64,000 nucleotides of DNA from Ampelocalamus luodianensis (taxonomy: Eukaryota; Streptophyta; Magnoliopsida; Poales; Poaceae), in assembly GCA_036346255.1 (NCBI GenBank), contig CM070619.1, forward strand, positions 25,426,342-25,490,341, written 5' to 3'. A program made the position numbers and the translations under genes. Positions within the stretch are counted from its first letter, which is position 1. Each line of letters starts with the position of its first letter. Positions 45,319 to 57,435 of this stretch are shown piece after piece. Under the pieces are notes generated by a model. That model was not told the DNA's origin, did not search any database, and saw only the letters and a program-made list of their open reading frames with translations.

Positions 45319-48300
45319 TGTGAGGACTGGAATATTTAACTAGTAACACTCAACCTCCAAATGGTTACGGCATTACTAATTAAACATTCTAAGCCTCGAT
45401 GGACATATGCTTCCAGTGCGGCATATGCACATCATCACAAAATTACACATCAATTCCATACACATACATCACTAAGTTCAACAACGACATACATAAAGTA
45501 AAGTTATTACAAAAGGGCCGACCGGCCAAATAGAGCAATATACAAGAAAGGCAATGGAAGCAAAGGTGCCATAAGATGGCTAGAACAAAAATCGCTTGGT
45601 TAGCCATACACCCACAAGGCAACCGGCCAGGGCATCAAGCTAGTCGCCCATAGCTACCACAACACAGACTCACAAAAGTGAGGCCCCTCGAGCTCACCTT
45701 CTTCCTCTGCAACAAAACAATTAGCGCGACAGCCCGAGTACAAAGATTGTCTTTGTACCGCCAAGGCAGCGTGTGGAATAGCAGACCTATTCATAAACTA
45801 CATGCAAGCTTATTTAGGTGGAGGTTGTATGTCTCGTTTTGCATGAAGCCAACTTTATTTGCAATAATGTAATACATTTTAAAAGCAAGTTTGCAAATCT
45901 GTTTTGTTATCAAAATGTGATGAAGTAAAGATACATACAAGTAACCACACAGGCGACTATCCCAATAGCCACCACAACATAGCACGAATCCCGATTCATA
46001 CCACCCATCATGTTTTAATTTAAAGGTTGTAGTCTAACTCTGGAAAGACCTTGCCAAGCGTGTCCATAACCTAGGGCGAGGCTATTCGAATAGTTTTAAC
46101 CCTGCGGGGTGTACCAATGTACCCACACTTGACCGCCTTCAAGCCACAAAGCACACTACAGAAGGTATCCAAGCCTGAGCTAAGTCCTCTGAGACATTTC
46201 CAATCTTGTGTATTAACTACGAGCCGCTCATATGGATAGAAACCCATATGCTTACATTGCAAGCGAAAGACAACAAATCCCATCACGGGTGAAGTCTTTC
46301 GGACACTACAATACTCCCAACACCATCCCTCTTGCGACTCCTGCGACTCGGAGCCAATACACGCCAAAGTACTAAGTCAAGAGAGGTCCCATACCCTCTA
46401 ATGTAGTTGCACGCTAAAATGCTTGGTTTAGTGTAACAAGATGTTGGTCCTTGTTGACCGGGCACCATTCGATCACACCCAAAATCACACCATCATACCA
46501 TTGTGCCCAAGTCTAAATCATTTTGTTTTCATTTTAGTTTTCATAAGTAGACTGGCACAAGGTGGAAATCATAATCCATAATAAGTTTTATGTGATCAAG
46601 GTTATCGACTTGTCGATAACGCCCATTTCTAGGAAACTAAGCATGGTTAAGCAATTAATTCGCAACTACTAAGTGACAAGAGCCCATCCATGAACTCCAA
46701 ATCACGACCAAGTAACCTAGGCTCATGGTAGTAGAGGATAATCATTGGCTAAGGAAGTGCATCTACTAGGCCAACTATTAACACAAAGTAGCAATGCATA
46801 CATAGAATTTGTAATCAACATAAATACTTAAAATCTTGGGATTAACATGATCAAGCGCTTGCCTTCTTGCTGTTGCTCAAGCTGGCTTTGTGGAGAGTGC
46901 GTTCTCGGGGTTACCGCAAATGTCGAACCCTAAGCGAAGGCAAAAGAACCAAGAACAACCAATAAGGCGAGCCACACTTAAACAAGCGAGCAAGCAAAAA
47001 TTATCCAAATCACGTGAAATTTATACATAAGGTAGAATACGAATATACCTAGACATAGAAAGCTGGAAAAACCTAATTAGGATTTGTGGTGCAAAAGATA
47101 TTACCTAAAAACCCATTTTCTGGCTATAATAAAGTCTGTGCAAAAATATTTTCTAGAGGTTTTACGGACTTGAAAATTTTATGATAGGTTACTCTTGACA
47201 TTTTAAGGCTAATACGGTGGTTTCATCTCAATTGGAGTTAAAAGGATTTAGTTATGATTTTCTAGGATGCAAAACTAGCATAATGCACTTTCGAAATGTA
47301 AACATGTGCAAAACCCATTTCACATTATAGTACGATATGAGAGGATTTCCTAACATCAAATTTCTATTTTTAGGATTTCTGAGGGAATTCTTGGTGTCTA
47401 TTACATCATTAAATGAATTTTTAATTGCTACTAATAAGGTTAAATCTATTAACATACTTTTTAGTGCTTGATTTAGGCCTACCACCATTTTAGATTAAAG
47501 TTTAGTTAATAACAAATTTATCAAAGTTAAAATCATTCAATTAGCGATATCTGAGAAAAAGATATGCATTTTCCAAGTTTTAATACAATTACGGAATATA
47601 TAAAAATAGCGAGAAAACAAGCTATTAAAGATTACAGAATTTTCTACTCTGAAGCATGGCTAAAAGCATTTTTATATTAAACTTTAGTGAAATACAAATT
47701 TATTGCGTTGGTTTCATGTAAAAGGATTTATCTTGAATTAGTTATGAATTTCTAAAGTTTTGATACAATTTTCGGTTGATAAATAAATACTTACAGAAAT
47801 AAAACCAACCCAACCGAAAATAAGCAGCGTGGGCGCTCGTGGGCGTTGATGCAATATCCAGCGAGCCACACGACGGAGAAGCGGCGCGCGCGCGATTCAT
47901 AACGAGGAGCCCGCGTCGGATCAAGATCCAGCGGCTCACGAGAAGGATGCAGCCGGGCGGTGCGGTTGCCTCGGCGATCCGCGGCCGCGAGATCTAAGGA
48001 TGAGCGGCTCGATCACGCCTCCGATCGGAAGGTCCGATTACCGCGCACGATCGGGGCGCAGATCTAGCGATGGGCGGCCAAGAATGATGAGAAAGCGGAG
48101 GTCGAGCGCATACAAGATCTAGGCGCGAGATCTACACATGGGCGGTGGTCCAAGATTGAAGTGCAATCGAAGTCTTGACACGTGGGGCGCATGTCGATGG
48201 CCCGAGAGTCACACATGCGATTTAACCTGCGTGCCAGCGCAGACGCGACCCACGGCGATGACACAAGGGCGATTTAGGACCAATTAAATGCTAACAATGA

Positions 48301-50338
48301 TTAACATTTAACGAACTCGAGAATTAGGCCTAATGACCAGGGAGGCGAGGTTTAAGGCCTACGGGCCCACCGTCGATGACCCAAAGACAATCTCGAACTG
48401 CGATAATGCTAAACAGGGATTTAATGACAATCATTAGCATTAATGGTGTCGAAAGCAATTAGTTAACGCCGGTGATGATTCTGAGGTTTTGGGCTAAGTC
48501 GGTGAGACATTAGGCGATTAAGACACATTAATGACATCAATGATTAACAATGATTGAAGCAATTCGTGCTCTAATGTCGGCGAAAATGGGAGCTTCTCAA
48601 GCGACAAAACGAGTGGCTTTCACGGCTTGTCGCCGGCGACTCGGTCGCGGCGCGCCCTAAACTATCAAAATGGGTTCGCAATAGTCTTTGCGGACCCAGC
48701 AGTGATGACCTCGTCGGCGGTGGAAGTGCAGGCGCCGTGGCCGGAAAACAAAGAAAGAGTCCGACACGGCAAAACACGAAAATAGCAAGATGCTCATTGC
48801 GGTCCAAGGAAGCGAGTGCCATGACTTCTAAGGACTATATAGAAGCTACCTTAGCGAGAGGAGCTCCAAAGATGGCGGGGCGACTTGAACACGATGAAGT
48901 CCACAGGGCGAAGAAGATGAAGTGGGAGATGAGGTTACGGCGAAATGAGTGGAACCAAATCATCACCACAGCTTCATTATAGCTCAAAGAGGCTCCAAAA
49001 GCAAATAATTGCAAAAGAACCACTAAGAATTTGGAGAAGAAAGGGTGAAATCAGCCGAAAATCTCAAACTTAAAATTGAGTGATTCTGCGAATGCAACCC
49101 AAAATCAAGTTAGGGAAATATAAAGGAGGTTGAGGAGTTCAAAAGGGTGCAAGAAAGGTTGAAGATGAACCACTTTGGACACCAAGGCCGCCATTGGAGC
49201 CCTCGGGTCAACAATGGTGGATTGAAGGTTTGAGATAGTTTTTGAGTTCAAACACGAGAGGAGCTAGGTGTGGTGTAAAGGAACACCGGGAGGAGCTAAG
49301 GGGCAATATATAGGAAAGGATTAGGGTTTGAGCAAGAACCCGAGTCCATGGTGGGCTCGGTTCATGCTACGGTCATGGACCAAGAAATGATGGGAGCAAG
49401 TGAGCACGGTGACAATGGAGGGAGAAAGCAGTGCGCATTAAATGCCCCCGAGAGAGCGTTGACGAAAGCAAACTTGAGGTGACACATCAAAGCGCCCGCG
49501 CTCTCTCTTTTCGCCATTGTTCGCGCGCTTCGTGGACAGAGGAGGAAGAAGAACGAGAAAGCAACCACGACCGTTGGATTTTAGATGGGCGGTTGCGATT
49601 TAAAAGAGCCCGCCGGACGATCCGATTGCTACGGAAATGCGGGCGGTTGGATTGAGATCCAACGGTCCCAATTGGTTAATGCAACCGGAGGGTCCGAATG
49701 CTCACACGAGCGTGGGCGGCGATTTGAATCAACGGTGATATCGCACGCACGTTTTAAATTGCGGCTCGGTGCAGCTAGGTGGTTCGGCCAGAGTCAAGTG
49801 GCTCGGACTCGAGCCCGACTCGAACCCAAGGAACAATGAACCAGGTTTTAGGTTTTAAATATCTGAGACTTTTGAGGATTTATTTGGGGTAGCAAAATAA
49901 CTCCAAAAATTCTGAAATTTTTACAGGAGCTTGCTGACTGAGACATTGACCTTGAGTAAAATTTGCAGAGGTTTTTATGCATTGTATTTTTCTCCAAAAA
50001 TTCTACAAGGTACTGGTTTTAGGTTTGACTGAGAGTCAAACAGGTTTGACTGCCCTCTAAAACATTCAAACAATTTCTAAAAATTGTGAAATTTTTCAGA
50101 GGGGTCACATACCAACCCAAGAACTTAGGAAAAATATTTTCAGGAGATGATCACAAAATTTGACAAGAATGTTTTTGAAGGAACAAGGTTTGGATCAAAA
50201 GACTTGTGACTTCGTATTTCCATAACTTCTTGTACAATACTTGCTTGGTACAATAGGGAATACAGGATGTAAGAAAAAGTTTTAATTTCTACTCATTTTC
50301 TTACATTTGAAACACAAGCCCAAGATTGGGATGTTACA
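45319..50338 (-). repeat. Tekay-type LTR 2 (5020 bp)
   Basis: This middle LTR serves as 5' LTR for interior copy 1 and as 3' LTR for interior copy 2. Confidence 0.92.
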
Positions 50339-53300
50339 ACTCTCCCCCCTTACAAGAATCTCGACCCGAGATTCCGTTTACTCGGAGAAGAAAGAAGGAA
50401 AATCTGCACAAAGGCGATCTTCTCGCTCCCAAGTTGCCTCATCTTCAGAATGGTTTGACCACTGAACCTTAAGGAACTTGATGACACGGTTCCTTGTTCT
50501 CCGTTCAGATTCCTCAAGAATGCGAGCAGGGGCCTTCGCGGTAGGTCAAATTTTCACGCACATTGAGAACCTCAATGGAGTTTCTCGGTTGGGACACGGA
50601 GGCACTTCTTGGTGTGAAACATGGAACACATCATGCACACCCTCAAGTGCAGTGGTAGCTCCAATCTGTATGCAATCGCTCCAACTCTCTCGACGATGCA
50701 GTAAGGCCCAACATATCGAGGGCCAACTTGCCCTTGATGCCAAAACGCCGATGGCCCTTCAAGGTGAGACTCGAGATACACAAAGTCATTGGGCTCAAAG
50801 CTCAACTCACGGTGGCGACGGTGCTGCATAGCTCTTACGCCTAGGGCGGGCGTGCGCGGATGCCCGCGGATCAAGCGAACTTGACTTTCGGCCTCATTGA
50901 TCGAATCAGGGCGAAAGCGCCGCTCACGATCTCGACCAGTTCAATGGGGTTGCATCTTCTCCCATACAAAGCCTCAAATGGTGCCATGCCAAGCGCTGGC
51001 TCAAAGTTGTTGTAGGAGAACTCGGCAAATGGTAGGCACTTCTCCCACTTCTTCCCATAGGAAAGAACACAAGCACGGAGCATATCTTCCAACACTTGGT
51101 TGACTCGCTCCGTCGGCCATCGATCCGAGGATGAAAGGCATGCATCGAAATGAAGGCGGTCCCCATAGCCTCTTGCGGACTATGCCAAAACGCGAGGTGA
51201 AAAGCGCACCACGATCGAAATAATCGTCTTGGTACCGTGAAGACTCACAATCCTCGAGACATAGAGTTGGCCAAGGCCCCACACGGCCGAGTCTTGGCGG
51301 AAGGAAATGCGCCACTTTAGTCAACACGCCGATCACGACCCAAATAGCATCATTCCCTTTGACGGCGGGGCAAACCGGTGATGAAGTCCATGCCAACGGA
51401 ATCCCACTTCCATTCCGCATCGCAAAGGCTGAAGAAGACCTGCTGGACGCCGATGCTCGGCCTTCACTGCGACAAAGACACGCGCACTCGACAACGAACT
51501 TGGCAATCTCGCTTTAGTTGAGTTCATGAGGCCTCAGCGCCGCGATGCATAGGCCACAACCTTGCCCTCCCGCATAAGAACACAACCAAGACCACGGACG
51601 AGAAGCATCACAATAGATATCAAAACCCTTGTGAATATCGGGGAGAACAAGCACTTTGGGCTGAGGTCAACCGCTTCTTGAGTTCTGAAAACTCACATCA
51701 CAAGCGGCGGACCACCCAAATTTCTTGTCTTTCTTAAGCGAGTTCGGTCATAGGCTTTGCAATCTTGGAGAAATTCTCGATGAAGCGGCGATAGTAGCCG
51801 ACCAAACCAAGAAAACTCCGCACATCGGTGACCGACTTGGTGACCCCAAGATAGCACATCACCGACCTTGCTAGGATCCTGACCACACCTCTGCTGAAAG
51901 AACATGGCCCAAGAATGCCACTTCCTTCAACCAGAACTCGTACTTGCTGAATTTGGCATACAGCTGGTGCTCACGCAGCTTGCCCAACACAAGCTTAAGG
52001 TGCTCAGCATGCTCTTCTTCACTCTTGGAGTAGATAAGGATATCATCAATGAATACCACCACAAACCTATCCAAATACTCCATGAATACCGAGTTCATAA
52101 GATTCATGAATAGAGCAGGAGCATTAGTCAAACCAAAAGACATGACGGTGTACTCGTAAAGGCCATAACGAGTAGCAAAGGCCGTCTTCGGAATATCCTC
52201 GGCCCTGATCCTGACTTGATGATAGCCCAATCTCAAGTCAATCTTGGAGAAGACACGCGCTCCGGTCAACTGATCGAAAAGATCATCAATACGGGGCAAA
52301 GGATACTTGTTCTTTACCGTCACCTTATTAAGCGGACGGTAATCAACACACATGCGCAAGGTCTTGTCCTTCTTCACAAAGATAACTGGGCAACCCCAAG
52401 GGGATGAGCTAGGACGGATAAAACCCTTCTCTTGCAGCTCACCCAGTTGCTTCTTCAGCTCCTCCAACTCGTTAGGAGGCATGCGTCTGACCTCTTAGAA
52501 ATAGGCGATGCAGGGCAGCAATTCTATCACAAACTCGGATCTCGAGCAGAGGCATCCCGGGCAAGTCTTGGAAAGACATCCGCGAAGTCGCACACAGTGG
52601 GGGCGTCGTGAATCTCCAATCTTTGGCTTTGCTTCAAGGACATAAAGATGGGGCTCTGCAAGCTGTGGCGAAAACCCAACCTGTTCACTTGAAGGATGGT
52701 GAGTAGATAATCTTCACACTGTCGATTTGCCCCAAGTGTTGGGACAACCAATCCATGCCAAGAATCACATCCAAGCGCGCAAAGTCGAGTAGGATAAGAT
52801 TCGCCAAGAATCCCACTCCTTCGATGTGGATAGGAACACCCGGCATACTTGAGTGGCTCTCATCTCCGAACCGGAGCGAATGACGATGGAACCCTCAAAG
52901 GAACAGTGAAGTCCACAATCAACGACAAGCGACCTCGAAATAAAAGAATGCGAGGCCCGAGTCAAATAAAGCGTAGCAGGATGCAAATTAACAAGGAGCG
53001 TACCCAACACCACGTGGGCGCCTCGTGCCTCCTCGGCCGAGATGTGGTTGACTCGGCCGCTCCCAAGCCCGGGTCTTCGGTGGTGGGTGACCACTCCCTT
53101 GCCGCGTCCTCCATTAGGGCGAGGGCGCTCGATCTTCTTAGGACAACTACTCGCGTAGTGGCCCTTGTTGTGGCGAGAAGCGGTGGCGTCGGCGCGGGGT
53201 TGCGGGAACACCTGCTCTGTTGGGTCGCGGCGCACGGATCGAGTCACGCCTGCGGGGGACGTGGAGGCGGTGCCGAAGGCCTCGGCGGCTGAGTGAAGCT

Positions 53301-53396
53301 GCGAGTGGGCCCTCGGTGCTGGCCAACTCGGGGACGAACGAGGCTGGCTGTCTGCACCGGTGGGCCTCCACTTGCGCTGCGGGACTCGCCGTGCAG
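50339..53396 (-). pseudogene. Tekay-type pol, copy 2 (gag start deleted)
   Basis: It is collinear with 41032 to about 44045 of copy 1. The best-preserved RT of the window lies here: 203 codons at 51871-52482 with WGCPVIFVKKDKTLRMCVDY, PRIDDLFDQLTGARVFSKID, VMSFGLTNAPA and FVVVFIDDILIYSK, so FIDD is intact. Integrase segments follow at 51527-50871. Gag lacks its first part, the leader and the PBS because of the deletion at about 53396. Confidence 0.88.
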
Positions 53397-54990
53397 CCGG
53401 AAAACAAAGAAGGAGTCGAACACGGCAAAAACGAAAATAGCAAGATGCTCATTGCGGTCCAAGGAAGCGAGTGCCATGACTTCTAAGGACTATATAGAAG
53501 CTACCTTAACCGAGAGGAGCTCCAAAGATGGCGGGACGACTTGAACACGATGAAGTCCACCGAGCGAAGAAGATGAAGTGGGAGATGAGGTTACGGCGAA
53601 ATGAGTGGAACCAAATCATCACCACACTTCATTATAGCTCAAAGAGGCTCCAAAAGCAAATAATTGCAAAAGAACCACTTACCGAATTTGGAGAAGAAAG
53701 GGGTGAAATCAATCGAAAATCTCCAAACTTAAAATTGAGTGATTCTCGAATGCAACCCAAAATCAAGTTAGGGAAATATAAAGGAGGTTGAGGAGTTCAA
53801 AAGGGTGCAAGAAAGGTTGAAGATGAACCCTTTGGACACCAAGGCCGCCATTGGAGCCTCGGGTCAACAATGGTGGATTGAAGGTTTGAGATAGTTTTTG
53901 AGTTCAAACACGAGAGGAGCTAGGTGTGGTGTAAAGGAACACCGGGAGGAGCTAAGGGGCAATATATAGGGAAAGGATTAGGGTTTGAGCAAGAACCCGA
54001 GTCCATGGTGGGCTCGGTTCATGCTACGGTCATGGACCAAGAAATGATGGGAGCAAGTGAGCACGGTGACAATGGAGGAGAAAGCCCGTGCGCATTAAAT
54101 GCCCCGCAGAGACGCTGACGAAAGCAAACTTGAGGTGACACATCAAAGCGCCCGCGCTCTCTCTCTACGCCATTGTCGCTCGCTCGTGCGGACAGAGGAG
54201 GAAGAAGAAAGAGAAAGCAACCACGCACCGTTGGATTTTAGATGGGCGGTCGCGATTTAAAGAGCCCGCGGACGGTCCGATTGCTTACGGAAATGCGGGC
54301 GGTTGGATTGAGATCCAACGGTCCCAATTGGTTAATGCAACCGGAGGGTCCGAATGCTCACACGAGCGTGGGCGGCGATTTGAATCAACGGTGATATCGC
54401 ACGCACGCTTTAAATTGCGGCTCGGTGCAGCTAGGTGGTTCGACCGAGTCAAGTGGCTCGGACTCGAGCCCGACTCGAACCCAAGGAACAATGAACCAGG
54501 TTTTAGGTTTTAAATATGCTGAGACTTTTGAGGATTTATTTGGGGTAGCAAAATAACTCCAAAAATTCTGAAATTTTTACAGGAGCTTGCTGACTGAGAC
54601 ATTGACCTTGAGTAAAATTTGCAGAGGTTTTTATGCATTGTATTTTCTCAAAAATTCTACAAGGTACTGGTTTTAGGTTTGGTGAGAGTCAAACAGGTTG
54701 ATCGCCCTCTAAAACATTCAAACAATTTCTAAAAATTGTGAAATTTTTCAGAGGGGTCACATACCAACCCAAGAACTTAGGAAAAATATTTTCAGGAGAT
54801 GATCACAACATTTGACAAGAATGTTTTTGAAGGAACAAGGTTTGGATCAAAAGACTTGTTACTTCGTATTTCCATAACTTCTTGTACAATACTTGCTTGG
54901 TACAATAGGGAATACAGGATGTAAGAAAAAGTTTTAATTTCTACTCATTTTCTTACATTTGAAACACAAGCCCAAGATTGGGATGTTACA
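53397..54990 (-). repeat. Tekay-type LTR 3, truncated to about 1.6 kb
   Basis: It matches LTR 1 from about 39445 to 41031. The rest of the LTR is missing where it meets gag of copy 2. The junction has short shared sequence (gccggaaaac type) in the LTR and near the gag break, as in end-joining deletions. Confidence 0.9.
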
Positions 54991-54995
54991 AACTA

Positions 54996-55786
54996 GCAAG
55001 AATAAAATATAGACAATCTGATATTGTGAATAAGAATGTAGCGTAGATGGTATTGAAAATCAAAGGTGGGATCCCGAAGGCTGTCTTGACAGGTGGTCGT
55101 CCGACATAGCGAAGAAACAGTTTGCACAATGGCTAAACCTAAACTCAACGAAATCAGAGTTCGGCCAAGGAGCGCGGCTCCTATATGGGAATATGACCAG
55201 GAGTGGCGGCTAGGAAGTGGGCCATACGCCCCTAGGGTTACAAGGCCCATGGGCCCAAGAGGAGGTGGCGCAGCACCCTTTTTGGCTCAGATAAAAAAAA
55301 GGCGTGAATTGTTTTGTTTATTGTGGCCGGCTCGATTGGAATTTGAAGCTGAGGTTGGATCCATTTAAAAGTAGACTTGATAAGCTTTTAATTAAGTCCA
55401 AGAACGTCCCCAAGCGGAGTCCGTATGAAGAAGTTACGTCCGTTTGAACTTAGTCTTTATTCTGCAGTCCGAACTCGAATCCGAACAGGCCCAACTCGAA
55501 TTCTTGCTTGGCTCGGACCCAAAGTGACGTGATGACCTCCATTATGCCTCCTATGCTTGTCCATGACTCCACATACCTCTCCTTGGTCCTTTCCCATATT
55601 CCTAAGCACAATTAAATCACTTGCATTAGGTAGCGATCTATTCTCGATAATATATAAACCTATGAGCGAATTCACTGGTGATTAAGTTGGCGAACACGAG
55701 CTCGAGTAATTGGTCCTTGTAACATTTGTTGTGGATCGGTGTGTGTGTAGACGCGGTTGTATCCAAGTTAGGATGTCCTCATCGAG
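54996..55786. other. Unassigned segment left of the Reina-type element
   Basis: It continues the segment at 35732-36033. It contains no supportable gene. A tgtaaca-type end at 55718-55724 (ccttgtaaca) could be the border of an old LTR when read on the - strand. Confidence 0.3.
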
Positions 55787-56054
55787 TGGGCCAAAGGATC
55801 AGAAGCCCGGCAACCATTTTACCTCGTGAATGGGCCAATTAGCATTGGGTTGCACAAGGGTAGTTGTCGTAGTGTCTGGCTGTGGCTATCATTCTTTTAT
55901 CCTAGCATGCGTCTTTGAAGTGGACCATCCAATTTGTAAAGCGAAACTACTTTCCTCCTCTATCGACTATCTTCCACGCCTTTGATCTCTACTCTTCCAC
56001 CCGGTTCCTTGCTTTCGATGCTATCCAACCCTTCTCATCTTGAGGACCATAACA
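55787..56054 (+). repeat. 5' LTR of the Reina-type element
   Basis: It is about 268 bp and aligned with 60770-61056. The left border is inferred from where similarity begins. Confidence 0.75.
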
Positions 56055-56169
56055 AGCGGTATCGAGTCTCGATCCTCGGCATAAGGCAAGCTGGAGAAAA
56101 CCAAGTACGAGACGGGCTCAAGAGAAGACTCGGGCAATGGGCAGAAATAGCGGTGCTCACTTGAGCGAT

Positions 56170-57430
56170 TCAAGCCACGAGCATCACGATCTAGACGCTA
56201 GTAGACTGCATTGCGGAGATCAAGCGGTGGTTCTTGAATTGAAAGAATGGATACCAACCATGGTAGCGGCGGTGAGCGATTTGTAGGGTGAAGTAGGTGA
56301 GTTGTGCAATCAAGTCAAGCAAATATCCGCGACTCGATCTCGGGATCCAACACAATCGGATTGCCTCCTTGTTGCCGATTCCATAGCATCCCGAAGCACA
56401 AAGAGGCGAAGGAAGAAAGTGACAATGGTCACGAATTTGAATAGCGCTGCGCATCAACACAAACTAGGGAAAGCCATGGGGAACGGACCCAGGAACTACC
56501 TCCGGGCAATGGTACGTACAACTTGCATTACTTATCCTTGCCTCCTCATGATGCGGGTGACTTAGGCAGTAGGTCTTTGGGAGGGTATCATCATTATCCA
56601 GCGCCACCAAAACTTCATTTCCCCCAATTTGATGGAGAAAATCAAAGAGCATGGATGTTAAAATGTGAGGTGTATTTTTGAGTTTGTGATACTCGGCCAA
56701 ATCTATGGGTTAGTATAGCCACCATGCATTTTGTGGGGAATAGTCCCCAGGCTCATACTGAATGTTCGAGTTGGGAGGAGTTTGCTGAGGTCGTCTATGT
56801 ACGTTTTGGTTGGGAGGAGTTCCAGCAGCAACTTCAGCACTTTAACCGTCTTAAACAGAACAGCACAGTCGCCGAATTTGCTGAGAAATTCAATGCTTGC
56901 ATGCATAATCTTATTACTCATCATTCTTGGGATCCAATGTTTTTTATTACCCAGTCACAGATGGGTTACATAATGAAATTAGAACTGCAGTTATTTTGCA
57001 CCAACCCAAGGACCTCGATACTGCGGTTTCCCTTGCTTGTTTGTAGGAGGAGGTTCTAGAAACCATGCGACGGGAGGCGCATCGACTGTGGGTAGATGAT
57101 CCCAAGCTCGAATGGCGTTGCCGTTACCTGCACCGCCAGGAAGGTCATCTGGCTTCACTGGTAATAGAGTAGATGACAGAAGAGGAGTGGATGGTGCTCA
57201 TGCCAATGAACCTGATGATAAGGTTCTTTGCACTCAGAGCATATCGGAGAGCTAAAGGGCTGTGTCATACATGCGGTGAAAGGTGGATTCGAGAACATCA
57301 TTGTTGTCCTCTGATTGACTTCATGTGGTCCAAAAGTCGTGGGAATTAGTACAAAGCCGAAATCGAGTTAGCCCCTTGAAGTTGAGAGTGTTCATGAAGA
57401 GGAGGTATTAGCTATCGCGGCAACAACAAG
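56170..57430 (+). pseudogene. Reina-type gag remnant
   Basis: It contains HFPQFDGENQRAWMLKCEVY, then after a stop VSIATMHFVGNSPQAH and WEEFAEVVYVRFG, FNRLKQNSTVAEFAEKFN, typical of this clade's gag. Several stops and shifts break it. Confidence 0.75.
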
Positions 57431-57435
57431 CGTCT

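Larger units (their letters stand above)
36034..54990 (-). mobile_element. Tekay/Del-type Ty3-gypsy array with three LTRs
   Basis: The order on + coordinates is LTR (36034-41031), interior (41032-45318), LTR (45319-50338), partial interior (50339-about 53396), partial LTR (about 53397-54990). On the - strand the LTR starts TGTAACATCCCAATCTTGGG and ends CCTCACA. A primer site TGGTATCGAGCC follows (45306-45317). The duplication aacta is identical at 36029-36033 and 54991-54995, so the whole 19-kb array behaves as one insertion at one target. Pol has the RT-RNaseH-integrase order of gypsy elements and a C-terminal chromodomain, which with the 5-kb LTRs points to the Tekay/Del chromovirus clade. 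Confidence 0.92.
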
